Assembly: GCA_025504975.1 (NCBI GenBank)
Contig: JANUWI010000001.1
Location: 2,976,001 to 3,040,000 of the forward strand
Direction: 5' to 3'
Source of the DNA: Plenodomus lindquistii
Lineage: Eukaryota > Ascomycota > Dothideomycetes > Pleosporales > Leptosphaeriaceae
Length of the DNA: 64,000 nucleotides
In this document: positions 11,159 to 23,176 of the stretch, piece by piece
Layout: the number at the start of each line of letters is the position of its first letter
Numbering within the stretch: position 1 is the stretch's first letter
Position numbers and translations under genes: made by a program
Notes under the pieces: model-generated
What the model was told of the DNA's origin: nothing
The model's database searches: none
The model's input: only the letters and a program-made list of their open reading frames with translations

Positions 11159-14100
11159 TGTGGCGGTATATGTTGAGTCAAGGGCAACAAGAGAAGCAAC
11201 GACAACAGTAATTGAAGAAAGAAGAAGCTGAAGAGATATAGACGATGTTCAAGACCGAAGTTAGTGGTCCGTGTGTAGGCACTTTTCGATGGTGGTCGAC
11301 TTGGGTGAATGAAGAACCACCCCCAACAACGACTCAACTCGCGTTTATATCCAGAGGCCGGAACACCACCGGCCAGGCCGGAATTCAAACCGTCAGTAAA
11401 GATAAGACGTACGTAATGGCTGGAACAAGTCTCCAAGTTGGTGGGTTGAAGTCCAGTGAAAACTCGAGTTGGTTGCATCGGACCCCTGAATGCTCCCCAA
11501 CATTCCCACAAGAATTGGGATGGTTGCGCTCATCGATGCCAAGACTCACGATGCGTGCAATGAGCGGCGGTGACAGCTTCACACAAGTCATATTGCTCAA
11601 ATTCTCCGATCCTGGGGGTCTTCAGACGTCACTCTCACAATCTGGCAATTTCCGACACCCGAAATATTCATCAACAACCCATAATTTGACACTGACGATC
11701 CGAGCGCATGCATCGATACATCGCTCATATCGCAGCAGGATAAACTCCAAGATGGTAATCAATATCAAGATTCTGCCCATATTATAGCGTGATATCTACA
11801 CCTCACCCCTCCTCAGCCCAACTCCTTACGTAGGCCACCCAGGAGATCCTTACCGCCATCACGAGAATACTTCTGGTGTCACAAGCTCCAAGCGCCAACC
11901 TTACCTACATCGAGCAAAAACCCACAGCACGCCCTACGACCACACTACCACACATTCGGTCCGAAGGCGGAGCCTCACGGTCCTCAGTCCGATAACCACA
12001 CACTTCGCATGCATTACCACCGTAGCTCGTGTTAGTCCGCTGTCGGACACTTGCAGTGACATCCATCATGTACTCGACACACTATTGTGTAGATCTCTTC
12101 TAGTGGGCGGAGCGGAAGTTAACAAACGCTTTCGGTTGGCGGCGAATCAACATCCAGATGATGAGGCGAAGGCACGTGAGCGGATGCGCAAAGCGGCAAC
12201 GGAGTTGGAGTGGCTCTGGCCCGCGCGAAGCCGGGAAAGGGACCTAGCGGGGATGGGAAGGGCTGCACCTCTTGATTTCGATACTTGGGTGTTTATAGTG
12301 TTATGGGTTGCGGTGAATTGGGAGAGCTCTCGAATTTAAGGTCTGGCTGAAAGCGTGTCAATGAGCAGGCAGTTGTGTGGGCGTTCGTTTGGCGGATGCG
12401 TGGCAAAACTTGCGACAGATGCACGACAGACCAAGGGCAGGCCTTTGGTTGCGATCGTTAGCCGCTCGTCGACAACTCATTGATAGTAGTCAGCATTACC
12501 ATTAGACAGATGCGAGGCGTGCAATTGAGGCTGTAGAGCACGGCGCAGCGGCAGACGTTCCTTTGCGTGTTGCTCGACAGTACGCTGACAGTACTTAAGC
12601 AGTTGTGCTGGGAGTCATCGATGGCAACCGCCTATGATTTCCTCTAATGCCATCTTCATCAACCGACAAGTGAGTACCACCGAAGAAGATCTTAAGCTTC
12701 GACGCCGTGGAGGAGAACTACCCCTCTCACATCTCTTCTCTACACGGACAACTGGACAATCAACCCTCAGCACGATGGCTGATCCTCCGGGCAATGCATC
12801 ATTCGCTTTCATCCTGTCGCTGGACAGGTTTGCCTGCTCATCTTGGGCGTGCCACGTTTGTCAAAACCGCTCTTCCCAAAGCCGCGACTTTTCCAGTCTG
12901 TTGACGCGAATCTAACAAACTAAACAAGAAAAATAATAACCTCGAGCTCTTGTGCCTTCTCCTAAAGCAGACTCAGTGTAAAAAACTTATTAGCAGTAAC
13001 TGCTATGTCGGTCTTTTCCATCAAAATTTCACTCGCTGCTCGCAATGTGTCAGAGACGTCAAACCGCGAATTTTGCTCTGGCCCTTACACGTCTTCTTCC
13101 AATTGGATATAATTGATGATGAGCCTCGCGACTACGCCCGACCACTCTCCTGTATTTGACTCTGGCTTAACGCAATCCTCTAGTTTGCAATCTCAGAACC
13201 CTTCTACAGCAATGCCCCCACGCAACTGCGTTTCGACAAAAAGTTAACCGATGGTATTGCACTACTGACTACATAATGTGTGGTCAGTGTCCTTATCATC
13301 TGCACAACAAACCTGAATAATGGTACAGCTTGCTGCTTAATCACCATGGTATTGCTTCACTACCTTCGGGAAGTCAAGCAGTGACACTCGTATGCATGTG
13401 CTACAGCATCCTTGCTGCTGGCGGCCTCGAGCCCAGGCTGGATCTGTGGATTCAAACTCGGGCCGGGCGACGAGGTTGTTGAATCTGCATATACTTGGTG
13501 ATGTTATGATACCATGTGACAGACCTCAGACTGCCTGAATTAGATTACCGGCATGTACAAAGTACTGACGACTCGGCTCGCATCCGTACTAAAATTCTAC
13601 AAAGCAGCAATTTAATTTGACCTCCAGAGCTACTATTTATCGAACTTTAACAAGGATGCGAGCCGACGTACCAACCTCCTATGAGAATTATGGTGATCAG
13701 ATTATACGTGCGTTCTAAAGGAGTAGTGAAGATAATATCGTGTTGAACCCTGGTGCCTTTATTGTCTCCCTGCTGCTGTATAGGCTCAAGTTTTATACTG
13801 TTAACATGAGACGGGGGCATGGAAATTATGGGCTCCTTCCGAAACTATGCATCACATAACGCATACAATTAGGTTTCGCTGTATATGAGCATAACACCTT
13901 CGCACAACCACCCGGAATCCATCCCACCGAACAACCCCCCGCCCCATTCCTCCAAGCCACCCCGCGTCCAGCCCTAGCGGAGCTTGTTCCAAACAAGCAA
14001 CTCGGCTTCCTCCCCGCGTCAACCCGTCGTACTCAATAAAGCAGGCGCGCGCGCCTGATTCCTATCGCATTCCGAATTCATTCCATCTCAACTATCTCGA

Positions 14101-14215
14101 GACGATTATACCACAGTCGCTTGTTGCGCAATGTGATTAGTTACCTAATGTAGACATAAAGAGTGAATATAACAACAAAACACCGACCAGTTCTAACACT
14201 ACACCGGAACAAACG
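11159..14215. other. 3-kb gene-poor region
   Basis: The left end is the IDO promoter. The rest has scattered frames of 60-180 codons without recognisable motifs, internal similarity or plausible splicing. A purine-rich/low-complexity C-run lies at about 13930-13980 and a GCGCGCGCGC tract at about 14046. I see no transposon ends or RNA gene. Confidence 0.5.
11344..11349 (-). promoter_or_regulatory. TATA-like box upstream of the IDO gene
   Basis: TATAAA reads on the minus strand about 190 bp before the IDO start codon. Between it and the ATG the minus strand is rich in pyrimidine (CTTTCTTC and TTGCTTCTC runs), like many fungal leaders. It is a motif match only. Confidence 0.35.
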
Positions 14216-15273
14216 ATGCCGCGCAAGTCATCACGTCTACTGTCTCTCCTCCCAGGCGTACATTGGTCTCCCTCCGATATCCAATCGCCAGACCCCACAA
14301 CAGCCAGTGACAAACCAAAGTCAAAAGTGACCTTCTTCGTGCGCGCGCACCCCACCTCTTCCTCCACCACCACACCTAACCATGGGACCCTGCGCCCCCG
14401 CAAATCAACACTAAGTCTTACTTCCGAGCCCGACGTCGAAATCGCCGCGCGCACACTTGCACAAGGGCAGAGCGACTTCTTCGCGAAACTGCCGTTGGAG
14501 TTGAGGAGAGCTGTTTACGAGTATGTTGTTGGGAGCGAGGTTGTGCATCTCACATTGGGTGCGAAGAATCGGTTTGGGCATTTCATCTGCGAGGATAAAC
14601 AAAATGCAGAGTATGCAGGGAGGATGCCAAAGGAGTGTACATGTAGAGTGTTAGTCGGTGGGAGGGACAGTCAGAAAATGGATGCCGCGGCGCTGAGCAT
14701 GTTGAGCGTGTGTCGGAGAATGTACGTTCCTCTCTCTCCTCCTCACCACACCTTGCGCACTTGGGTGCCCGCAAGATGAACCAAGCTGACACAACAGAAA
14801 GGTACCAAGAATCAACATCCCACCTCTACACCCCGCACACTTTCTCCCTGCTCCACATGACACATCTTCTCTTCCTTCCCACACGCCTCCTACCCCAACA
14901 CCTATCCCACATCCGCACCTTGCGTCTCCGCTGGGCCATCCGCGCACTGCCCTACCTCCGCCGCGGTACCAAGGCGCGCCTCGCATATCGTGAAGACACT
15001 GCGAATTGGGAGCGCGGCTGGGAGATTATCGCGAATATGCAGGGGTTGCGGGATTTGTACGTTGTGCTGAGTGATCCCAGTCCGCAGGGCATGTGGGAAA
15101 GGAATTGGTTGGAATTGGAAGGGCAGTTGCTAGAGCCGGTGAAAAGAGTAGTTAGGCCGAGGGTGGTGGAAGTGGTGCTGCCGTATGGAAGTTGTGGGGT
15201 GAACTGGGACTTGGGGGAGAGTCGCGTTGTGTTGAGACGGCCTGTTGATAGGGCTTGGGGAGAGAAGCCTTAA
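14216..15273 (+). CDS. F-box-like/DUF7730-type small protein
   Basis: join(14216..14721, 14802..15273), 325 residues. The N-terminal third is basic and Ser/Thr-rich. A short F-box-like core follows: FFAKLPLELRRAVYEYVVGS, then CRVLVGGRDSQKMDAAAL and a cysteine-containing LSVCRRM helix. The second exon opens YQESTSHLYTPHTFSLL and ends with a beta-rich VVEVVLPYGSCG segment. This arrangement (LPLELR..IY, CR..Y.E, LY..N.F) is that of the large DUF7730/2EXR-like group expanded in Dothideomycetes; function unknown. The acceptor is GAAAG|GTACC, which keeps frame; the nearer CAG acceptor would not. The protein at 17646-18675 is a paralogue with an intron at the same place. Confidence 0.78.
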
Positions 15274-15435
15274 AGTGGGACGAAGAGGTCGATTGTGGAA
15301 GATGGATATGCAGAGCGACTTTGTCTGTACTGACGTGCATGAAAAGACTTGTGATCATGACAGATCGCATTTGCTCATTACTTTCCTCACTTCATACTGA
15401 TTTATATGAATCTATCTGCCTTCTTCTCTCTGACC

Positions 15436-16686
15436 CTACAGCCCGAAGCAGTTGGCATAGTAAGTAGCCGTCGCCGGCCAATCCGAGAATATGGCCTTAA
15501 TCCCCACATCCTTAGCCAGCACATCAAGCACCTCATACATATCCCCGTCCTTACTTGTCACGTTAGCCACATACTCGTAATAATAGCCCCCGCCCTCGAT
15601 CTGCAACCACCCGCTGCGCTCAAAACTCCATGCCACCATCTCCAGCCCCGCTTTCTGGCACGCAATGGCGTACTCGCTGGGGATGATTTTCCCAGCGTCG
15701 TCAAGCTTGGTCAACGCAAACATGGCGGGCGCCATTATCTTGATGCCGCGGGCTGCGAGCGCGGGGATTGAAGCAGTTGCGTTGGCATAACCTTCGGGTG
15801 TATCGACGCGATCATCAAGATAGACGGCCTGCACGCCGAAACTGGGCTCGTTGTCAATCCAGTAGAAGACGTCATCTGGGAGAAAAGACTGCAACCACAC
15901 ACGACTAGGGTCAATCTTGTACTCCCTGAACTTGTCGACGAGGTCCTGTGCGTATTGCGCCTGTGTGTAGCCATCGAATGGCATGGGGACCTCGGGTGTT
16001 TTGAGCTCAGGCGTGAATTTCAGACCCCAGCTGTCGACTAGCGGGATGTACGTGTCGATCGTCATTAGTTTGGGGCAGCCCTGCGCATATAGATCGGTGC
16101 GGAAATATGGTGTGCCGTCCATATATTCGGTGACGGTTGTGGCGTTGGGATTGAAGGCGTCCATTTTGCCGCAGAGGGACTCAAACTCGGTAAGCGTAAT
16201 GTCAGAGGTGCAACATTTTGCTGTCGCTTCGGTGCCATTACTGTACGGCGTGAATGGTGTTGTGCATTTCGAGGCAAGGGTGGTGTTGAGGATGTTGGTC
16301 GTGGTGTGGAGATCGCATTGAGCGTGGCGGCAAACCAGTTGCTTGTCCTTTGTGAAGGCAACGTCGCATTCGATTACACCGGCACCTTGACGGTGCGCGG
16401 CCTTGTAGGATTGCAAAGTATGTTCGGGGAACTGAAGTGGTGCGCCACGATGGGCAAAAACAAAGTCGGATGTCCTGAATTCTTGTTCCGAACAGCTTTC
16501 CAACTTCTCCTTCAGCGGGCTGTCGTCCATGTCATCTACCAAGTAATATGGCCGAACGCCAACTTGAACATTGAACTTCTTGTGTCCATGGCCGTGACCT
16601 CCACCTGTCCGTGGAGCAATGGCAGGAAGAGCGGCAGAGGAAGCAAGGCCAACAAGGATCGAAGCAGCGAAGAAGTTGCGCATCAT
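15436..16686 (-). CDS. Secreted glycerophosphodiester phosphodiesterase
   Basis: GDPD-family enzyme, which hydrolyses deacylated phospholipids to glycerol-3-phosphate and an alcohol. Single exon, 416 residues from ATG 16686. Residues 1-20 (MMRNFFAASILVGLASSAAL) form a signal peptide, followed by a His/Gly-rich linker (GGGHGHGHKK), so it probably acts outside the cell or in the wall. The catalytic TIM-barrel signature is present: FAHRGAPLQFPEHT, then GAGVIECDVAFTKDKQLVCR and HAQCD, supplying the His/Arg, Glu/Asp and second His of the family. Several Asn-x-Thr/Ser sites and paired cysteines agree with secretion. The frame stays open upstream to 16764, but that extension would bury the signal peptide. 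A role in phosphate or choline scavenging is an inference from the family. Confidence 0.92.
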   Translation of the reverse strand: MMRNFFAASILVGLASSAALPAIAPRTGGGHGHGHKKFNVQVGVRPYYLVDDMDDSPLKEKLESCSEQEFRTSDFVFAHRGAPLQFPEHTLQSYKAAHRQGAGVIECDVAFTKDKQLVCRHAQCDLHTTTNILNTTLASKCTTPFTPYSNGTEATAKCCTSDITLTEFESLCGKMDAFNPNATTVTEYMDGTPYFRTDLYAQGCPKLMTIDTYIPLVDSWGLKFTPELKTPEVPMPFDGYTQAQYAQDLVDKFREYKIDPSRVWLQSFLPDDVFYWIDNEPSFGVQAVYLDDRVDTPEGYANATASIPALAARGIKIMAPAMFALTKLDDAGKIIPSEYAIACQKAGLEMVAWSFERSGWLQIEGGGYYYEYVANVTSKDGDMYEVLDVLAKDVGIKAIFSDWPATATYYANCFGL

Positions 16687-17645
16687 AAATATTTTGAAAG
16701 AGAATGCGACAGCTTCGGATAAGGTGGGAAAGGTATTCAAGTTCCTGCAGGACAACCACATCAACGGGTCCTACCCTTCTTATCTACAGCTCCGGGTGAC
16801 CTGTGAATATGAGTTCTGCCAACCTCGGGCGCGCCGTCTACGTGCATACATTTGGCGGTGTCCATCGAGCTGAGCACCATGTCTCCTGCACGTGGGGGAA
16901 GCTTACCATGCTCCAATTTCGTGGACTTGCATGGAGGCTGACGTCGAGTAAGATGATTGCAGGGAACAGGAGCGGAGGCCGTTAGAGTGCCAAGTTGCCA
17001 AGGGCGGGCTGCAGGTCACGTTGCTGAATGGCGGGATCAGATTTGCGAGTCTAAGATAGCCGACATGAAAACATGATTGGGCCTACCGAGAAGGGCTTAA
17101 TGTTGTGTAGGTGAATCCTTCTTCAACGTCATCATGGAGTGCGAAGCTCGCTTGTATTTCGCTTCTTCAAGCTAACGGTACGGCCTGTCGGCTATGTGAT
17201 TGCGACTAGAAGTGGTTGCAATTGTACATACTCGAACTCGCTTGTGGACTAGGCTACGGAGGTGAAGGATAGCTCCTCACAGGTGAGTTTTTATCGAGAG
17301 CGGCTAGCAAATAGGTTGCACCTCAGAACGGTGACCATCCGGTCCCCACATAATTTAAGCGGAGAGCTTGTTGAAAAAGCTGGCGCTTCCAGGATGGCGT
17401 TTTACTAAGGAGACGTTGATGAAAGGGATAAAGCATCGAGCATTGTCCATCGTGAGTGTCAGTGCGATTCAAAGATGTTGGTTTGATAAGCCCTCGCTCC
17501 TCCTTCCAAGCATAATATCGGGGGTTAGATGGTATTTCTATTGAGATGGATCGACAAAGCCGTAGTCTGATATCGTCTCATACGGTATGACTTGTGTCAG
17601 ATCATCATCTGACACCTTTCCTCATGTCAAACTTACTATCGGAGC
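16687..17645. other. Intergenic region, no gene seen
   Basis: This would contain the promoter of the phosphodiesterase gene and the 3' end of the F-box-like gene at 17646. No other feature is supported. Confidence 0.5.
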
Positions 17646-18675
17646 TCAATGTGTGCGCACCTTACACTGAAGACTCTTCATGCTTACATCCATTGTACCT
17701 GCTACCCTCGGCAGCGTAATCACAAACTTGCGCGCCTCAATCTTTGGAATGGACTGCAGCAGCTCTGGGCCGATCTCCCTCCAGCGGTCGTGATACTCTG
17801 ATGAGTAAAATCTCTCCCAAGGCGCAACAAGCCTGACTTGTAAATGTCGCAAGCCCGTGAGTCTCTGTATGGCACGCCAAGACACCATCCATGGCCCATC
17901 GTCTGCGTCAGGGACCAGTGGTTCAGAGCAAAAAAAGTTGTACGGCCAGCAATCGAGCGTCCACTCGAGGTAGAGTGTGCGGATTTGTGTGATACGATGG
18001 GGCAGCATGAAATAGGGTAGCATATCCACCGTGGGGTATTGGTCCTGTTTACTTCCTATCAGGAGGGTGTTGGAGGTGTAGAGATACTCAATCGCTTCGG
18101 AATAGCTGAGATAAGTCAGTTGGGTTTGATGTGCATCATGCATGTTGCATTGGGGTTTGTACAGTGACTTACATTAGTCTGCAGGTTTTTAGTAAGGGAA
18201 GGGCAATGCCAATGAATTTCTGAGTATGATATTCCGTGTCGTTGCTCTGGCATTTGTGGGGAGTTTCACATCCTTCAGTCAACAGTTGACCTTCCACGTA
18301 CGAAATATGGATCGAACGGTTCCCCAGAGCGTGCTCGTAGATCATACGTCGAATCTCCAGAGGCAGTTCAGTCAAAAAGGTTGACTGAGGTTGATCCAGG
18401 AGCCGCTGATCATCTTGGAAGTTCGATGATGGTATGGACAGAGCACGCCGGCGAGGAGCAGGCAGTAGAGGCCTAATTGGCCCGTGGTATCGAGAAGCGT
18501 CTCGCCGACGTCGTCTCTTTCGTATGCCCGGGGCCACAAGCAACATTACGCCGCAGATACATGGTGCGCAGACTGTCAGGAGGATGCATTTGGAGACCTG
18601 CCAAGATGCCTCCTTCATGGCTTTCTTCGTCTTGTCACTGGCCTTTTTGAGGGTGATGCGAGCTTGGCTAGGCAT
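17646..18675 (-). CDS. F-box-like/DUF7730-type small protein with a membrane segment
   Basis: Complement of join(17646..18105, 18173..18675), 320 residues from MPSQARITLKKAS. A hydrophobic segment with cysteines (ILLTVCAPCICGVMLLVAPG, about residues 32-51) precedes a basic RKRRRRR run, so the chain is likely membrane-anchored or begins at a membrane. The core is FLTELPLEIRRMIYEHALGN followed by SIHISYVEG and LPLLKTCRLI, then after the intron YSEAIEYLYTSNTLLIG. These are the hallmarks of the DUF7730/2EXR-like group; function unknown. The frame is open to 18819 (an extra 48 codons), but the chosen ATG gives a compact basic start. The intron splits the codon after CRL in the same phase as in the paralogue at 14216. 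Confidence 0.75.
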
Positions 18676-19351
18676 GCTGGCGATGAGCGATTGTCGACTT
18701 GAAACGAATGTACTAGAATGGAAGGACAAAAAGTGTAATGTGAAGGACGAGTTTGAGGGGCTGACTGGATTGTGACGCGGTTGGTTGCACATTACTTGGA
18801 GCCGTTCGAAGTAGACCAATCACAAGCGAGCGTGCCTGACGTATGTGGTAATCGCAACGCTCGCGCGTCCCAGACAGTGAGCATGTGCGCGCCGGCGCCG
18901 CAAGACCCTATAGATATTCACATGACATGTAACTTGCTGGGTGGAGAGTCGCAAGAACGTCCATTCACCGGCTCAACGTCTATTGCGCAAGGCTATGCAC
19001 ATATGTAATGTCTATGTAGGTGGTAAAGATATCTCAAAGCTTGATGCAGTGTTGACGCTGTACATGCAGAACCCACGCTGGCTAGTGATAAGAGCGAACC
19101 AATGTCCACATAGGCTCATTCAGATGTTCCTGGGAAGATGAAAGTTGCTCCGATATACATCCTGCACCCTTCGGGATCAAGCTGTGAAGCAAATGGAGAT
19201 ACTCCAAAGCTAGCCGACTGTCAGTCAACCATCAACAGTATGATGACACGTTGAACACGTCCCGTATTGACACGTTCAGTGATGAGCATCCAGCGCCCAT
19301 ATGCCCACCACTCGTCCATGCCTGTCTCCGATCGTCTTGCGGATAGGCGTG
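18676..19351. other. Intergenic region with a possible relic of a third F-box-like paralogue
   Basis: On the plus strand around 19008-19075 a short reading NVYVGGKDISKLDAVL resembles RVLVGGRDSQKMDAAAL of the protein at 14216. Upstream frames are broken by stops. Nothing else is supported. Confidence 0.3.
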
Positions 19352-19663
19352 TTACATGACCGCACACTGCATCCCTCCCTGTGGCACCACAACTACACCT
19401 TCTGATCCCCCGCCATCCACGTCACATCCTTTCTTCGCTGGCGTTTCTAGACTTGATGCTGAGCTCATCACGTTGTCGACCAGCGCTCCGCACCGTTTGG
19501 CGAAAGTTGTGGGATTGCCAGAAATGGTTATGATATTGATGAGGGCTGGAATGGCGAGAGTAGTCTTGATGCGCATGGTGATTGCGAAGAGGATGAAGAT
19601 GAGCAGGCTCGCAATGGTCACTGTGCCGGCGATTTTCGGTTTGGATTTGGTTGGCGGGGACAT
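19352..19663 (-). CDS. Possible small single-pass membrane protein
   Basis: 103 codons from MSPPTKSKPKIAG. A lysine-rich start is followed by a hydrophobic helix (IASLLIFILFAITM) and a second mildly hydrophobic stretch (LAIPALINIITIS). The tail is Gly/Val-rich with three cysteines. The basic head and hydrophobic helix look like a real membrane anchor, but no family is recognised and there is no supporting splice or promoter evidence. Confidence 0.35.
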   Translation of the reverse strand: MSPPTKSKPKIAGTVTIASLLIFILFAITMRIKTTLAIPALINIITISGNPTTFAKRCGALVDNVMSSASSLETPAKKGCDVDGGGSEGVVVVPQGGMQCAVM

Positions 19664-22600
19664 TTTTGTGTGGTGTGCTGTTGATAAATGTCGGAGCTCG
19701 TGGTTGTCTTGTGGCTTCGTAGTTTGTGCTTTGCACATCACTTTTGTATGGTTGAAGTGTGTGGAATTAATCGGGTGTAGGTAGGTGTCTGGAGTGTTTG
19801 AGGAATTGTGATTAGCGAAATTGTGATACGGATGGATGCCGTGGGGCTGTTGTTGCGTAAGGCCTTAGTATTGTTGTAGTGTTAGTATTGTAGCTGGTTC
19901 GCTAGTTAGGATGGGCGAGCATCGTGAGCGGGTTGATGCGATACCTATCCCCACAGCGAGACATACAACGGCCGCTGCCTGTGTAAATGCTGCTCCAACT
20001 CTTGCGATAAAGCTGCATGTTCACATGAAATCCTGCCTCGCAAGAGCTCTCGTGGACATCATCACAAAGTGATGATGTCGTGAAGCTGGTGTTCGGTATG
20101 TTGCTGAAGATGGGATGGACGCTAGTGGACAATAGTTGCTGGTTAGACGGGCGTCGAAAAGCAGTGAGAATGAAGATATGGTGACATGGGGCTATAAATA
20201 ACGGCCCAAGTTCATTGGTCACGAGGATGTGTCTGGAAATGACCCATATTGTGTGGATTAACTGACAATCGGAGGTATGAGGTGGGCGCACTGGTGGTGA
20301 GCAAGATGGGTTCATGAGGATACTGAACGAACACGAATGAGCTCTACGGCCAGCAAATTCCGAACACGCCCACTTTACTCCTATCTTCATCGCATCACTT
20401 ACGCTGCACTTTCCTACACGTTGCTCTTCGCGTCGTCATCACCTTGGCGTCAGCAACCACGCGTCCACGGTTAGTCCTGGATGGCGATGCGTGAACGAGG
20501 AGTAGTCTTAGAAATCAGCCTCCTAATCCAGTGAGTTGATACTTGGCTTGTAATTCCAGACCAGGTAGTTGGGACCAAAACGGTTAACCAGGACACTGTA
20601 ATGCCGACAGCCAATTTCTTTTGCATTGAGGCCCACCGAACCATGGCCGCTGGGCTATCATAAGCGAGGTGCGGGTGTGCCGCTGTTACATGACGGCGAC
20701 CGCGAGATTGATGGATGGTAGACTGTTTATCTGAGTGGTGTGTTTGGTATGCAGCGCTCATTGGGTTGGATTGATCATTCTGCAATGCCTGAGGGAGGAG
20801 TTGTTGACATGTCCTTGTACAGAGATGGCATTGTCAGCGCCTCGCGTAATCAGACGCGTAGGCTAACAGCGATGGCTTATTGCTTGAGTCTTCTTACGAA
20901 GAGAGTGGCGCCTAGCGTGGCTCAAATGTACCGGTAGAGGCTCATGCTTTCGGGCTAACAAATGCAAGGTAGAACAGAGCTCGAAAGTCACCAGGTGTGC
21001 GGGCTCTTGTACCCGAGCTCCCAAGAGTCACCCCAGATCTGCCAGCCCCGGAGGTCCAAACGTGAGGCCAACAACAAATGGGGCCTGTTTTGAAGTCGAG
21101 GAATTTGGGCTTGGCGAGCCACCACTGCAGGGCATGCTGCCGAGATGAGAACGCGCACGGACGCAGCCTAGTTTTGGGATGGTTTCAGGCCCAGACGGTG
21201 CAAGGGAGGCCCCAGGCGTGAAACGGCAGCCCGCAGAACAGAACAGCAGAAGGGGGCCATGTGAGTGGGAGTGGGACTCGGGGTCAGCATGGAAGACTAC
21301 TATGTAGACTGATGGGTGAAGACGTTAGGGGATGAGGCTATCGAGAGAATCATGTAGGTCACGGAGCAGTGCAGCAAGGAATGCAGTCAGAGTAAATGTC
21401 CGTCTGGGTCTGGAGGCAGGCAGCCTGGTCCTCCCGCAGGACGTGCATGCAGATTGCGCGTGGAAGATGGCCGCTTGGGTGGAGCTGAATGCTGACGGGC
21501 ACGGTGTTCTCGAGTCCTCCAAGCCAGGCTCTGGACTTTATGCGCGCCGGGTAACGGTCGAGACAGTGATACGAGGCCATGGTGGCAAAGACGACGGAAT
21601 CTGACAGTAGTATGTCTCGTTACAATTGTCCACGCCAGGCACTGCCGTGTGGTGTTGTCAATGATGGTTTTGCAGTGTGTTTGTGTGTGTGTGGGCACTG
21701 TACTGAATATAGAAGCGAACTAGCCTTTGATGTTGCCAGCCAATCAGCGATGCCAACAACCACATTGAGCGCATAGCCGCCGTTGGGGGCAGCTGGCGAC
21801 GGCGAATGAGTGGCTTAAACAGCCAGTATAGACGCTATCGATTTGGTGGAGCGTTGTTGCGGTGTGCTCTGCGTGCCGGGCTCGAGCAATGAGAGGGCGC
21901 TGCGAGGGCTGTTTCGCAGAGCGCGTCTGCTGTTCTCGTCCCTTGCTGGTGGACCTAGCCCCGTGCCATTGAGGACAGCGAGCTGAGAGCTCTCGACTCT
22001 CGACTCTCGAGTGAGGGCAGATGTCGGTCCACGGTGGCCGAAGAGGCCCCTCCCCCTTCCGACTGCATTGCAAAGCCACCGAGTGTGGTCCTTGTGTACC
22101 TGCGACGCTGGGCACCACATGGGCACACATCGTCACAGCGACATGGCCAGTGCCAGACAGCATCACGACATGGGCCGTAGCAGATCACGCAGGAACCGTG
22201 GGCAGCAGGGCCTCTGCGGCGGTTGATTGCACACGGCTGCCAGTGTTTCACGCCGGCGTGCAGGCTCAGCGTGTGCGTGTGTAGGGCCGTCCAGGGCCGT
22301 CCAGGGGCCGCCGCGTATGGGGACGCTAGGGCTGTCCGCCACGCCCCGGCGCGGCCATATAGCCACTCGCAGTCGCAGCTGCCCAGCGCTGCTTCCTCGC
22401 TGCTCGTCACCTTTTCTCTCTCCAGGCCCCTCCATCTCTCGTCCGTTCCCCTCCCTCTCGCTCTCGCTCTCTTCTCCCGCCCCCAAAGCAGCGCTGTCTC
22501 TGTCATCTTCTACCGGCTCCTGTTGTTTGGACCAGCCTTATCCCTCCTAATCACACACCCTCGACGTTTCTTCGAGAGCGCGCACAGTCCCGTCGCTCCC

Positions 22601-22665
22601 TGCCTGCCCCGAGAAAGGAGCCCTGTACAAGGACCCTGTCCCCCTGCATTTGCACTGCCCTGCAC

Positions 22666-22685
22666 TGCTCTGCTCTGCTCTGCTC
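22666..22685. repeat. (TGCTC)4 microsatellite
   Basis: Four perfect TGCTC units lie within the pyrimidine-rich leader upstream of the gene at 23177. Confidence 0.8.
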
Positions 22686-22791
22686 TGCACTCCACTTGGC
22701 TCCGTCTGCGACTGTCCGTATATTCAGCTTCTATCCAGCCAATCTTCACCCACCCGCGCGCCTTCCCGCTGCGACACTCGTCCCTTCCGCT

Positions 22792-22826
22792 TCCACCACC
22801 GCCACCACCACCACCACCACCACCAC
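22792..22826. repeat. CCA/CAC trinucleotide tract
   Basis: A nearly uninterrupted CCA repeat with one CCG interruption, in the leader region upstream of the gene at 23177. Confidence 0.8.
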
Positions 22827-23176
22827 GACGCGTCCAGCTCCCGTCAACAACACCCCCGCGGTCCCCGAAGTCTTGTTAATAGCTCCAACTGCATTGCCCA
22901 TCGGCCGGTTTTCGATCCATACCACTACTTTACATACCAGATCAGTACGATCCTTAATCTCGTAATCGCCAGCCGCTCGCGTCTGCTCCCACGCACACGC
23001 CCTGTACATCTGTCCATTCCGTCCAACCATCATCTCCTGGCCATCCTTCTCTCGCGGCCCTTTTGATCGCTGATCACGTCGGACCTCCTCTTCACTTCTC
23101 TATCCTCTTTGGTGTGCGCCACGCATACTCCTTGTTGTCGCACAACTCTTTGTCCGCAACTCCCTTATCTGCCACA

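Larger units (their letters stand above)
19664..23176. other. 3.5-kb non-coding region and long leader of the next gene
   Basis: From about 21.9 kb the sequence becomes GC- and pyrimidine-rich, with overlapping frames on both strands that have low-complexity translations. The last 500-900 bp are CT-rich with several simple repeats, and probably form the promoter and leader of the gene at 23177. Between 19.7 and 21.9 kb no feature is supported. Confidence 0.5.

Noticed and set aside
11245..11787. 180-codon plus-strand frame antisense to the IDO promoter
   Set aside because: It has no motif, no splice support and a low-information composition. The region is better explained as the IDO promoter and leader.
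22223..22879. 218-codon frame rich in Pro/Ser/Leu upstream of 23177
   Set aside because: It spans CT-rich leader with microsatellites, and both strands are open in several frames. This points to sequence composition, not selection for a protein.
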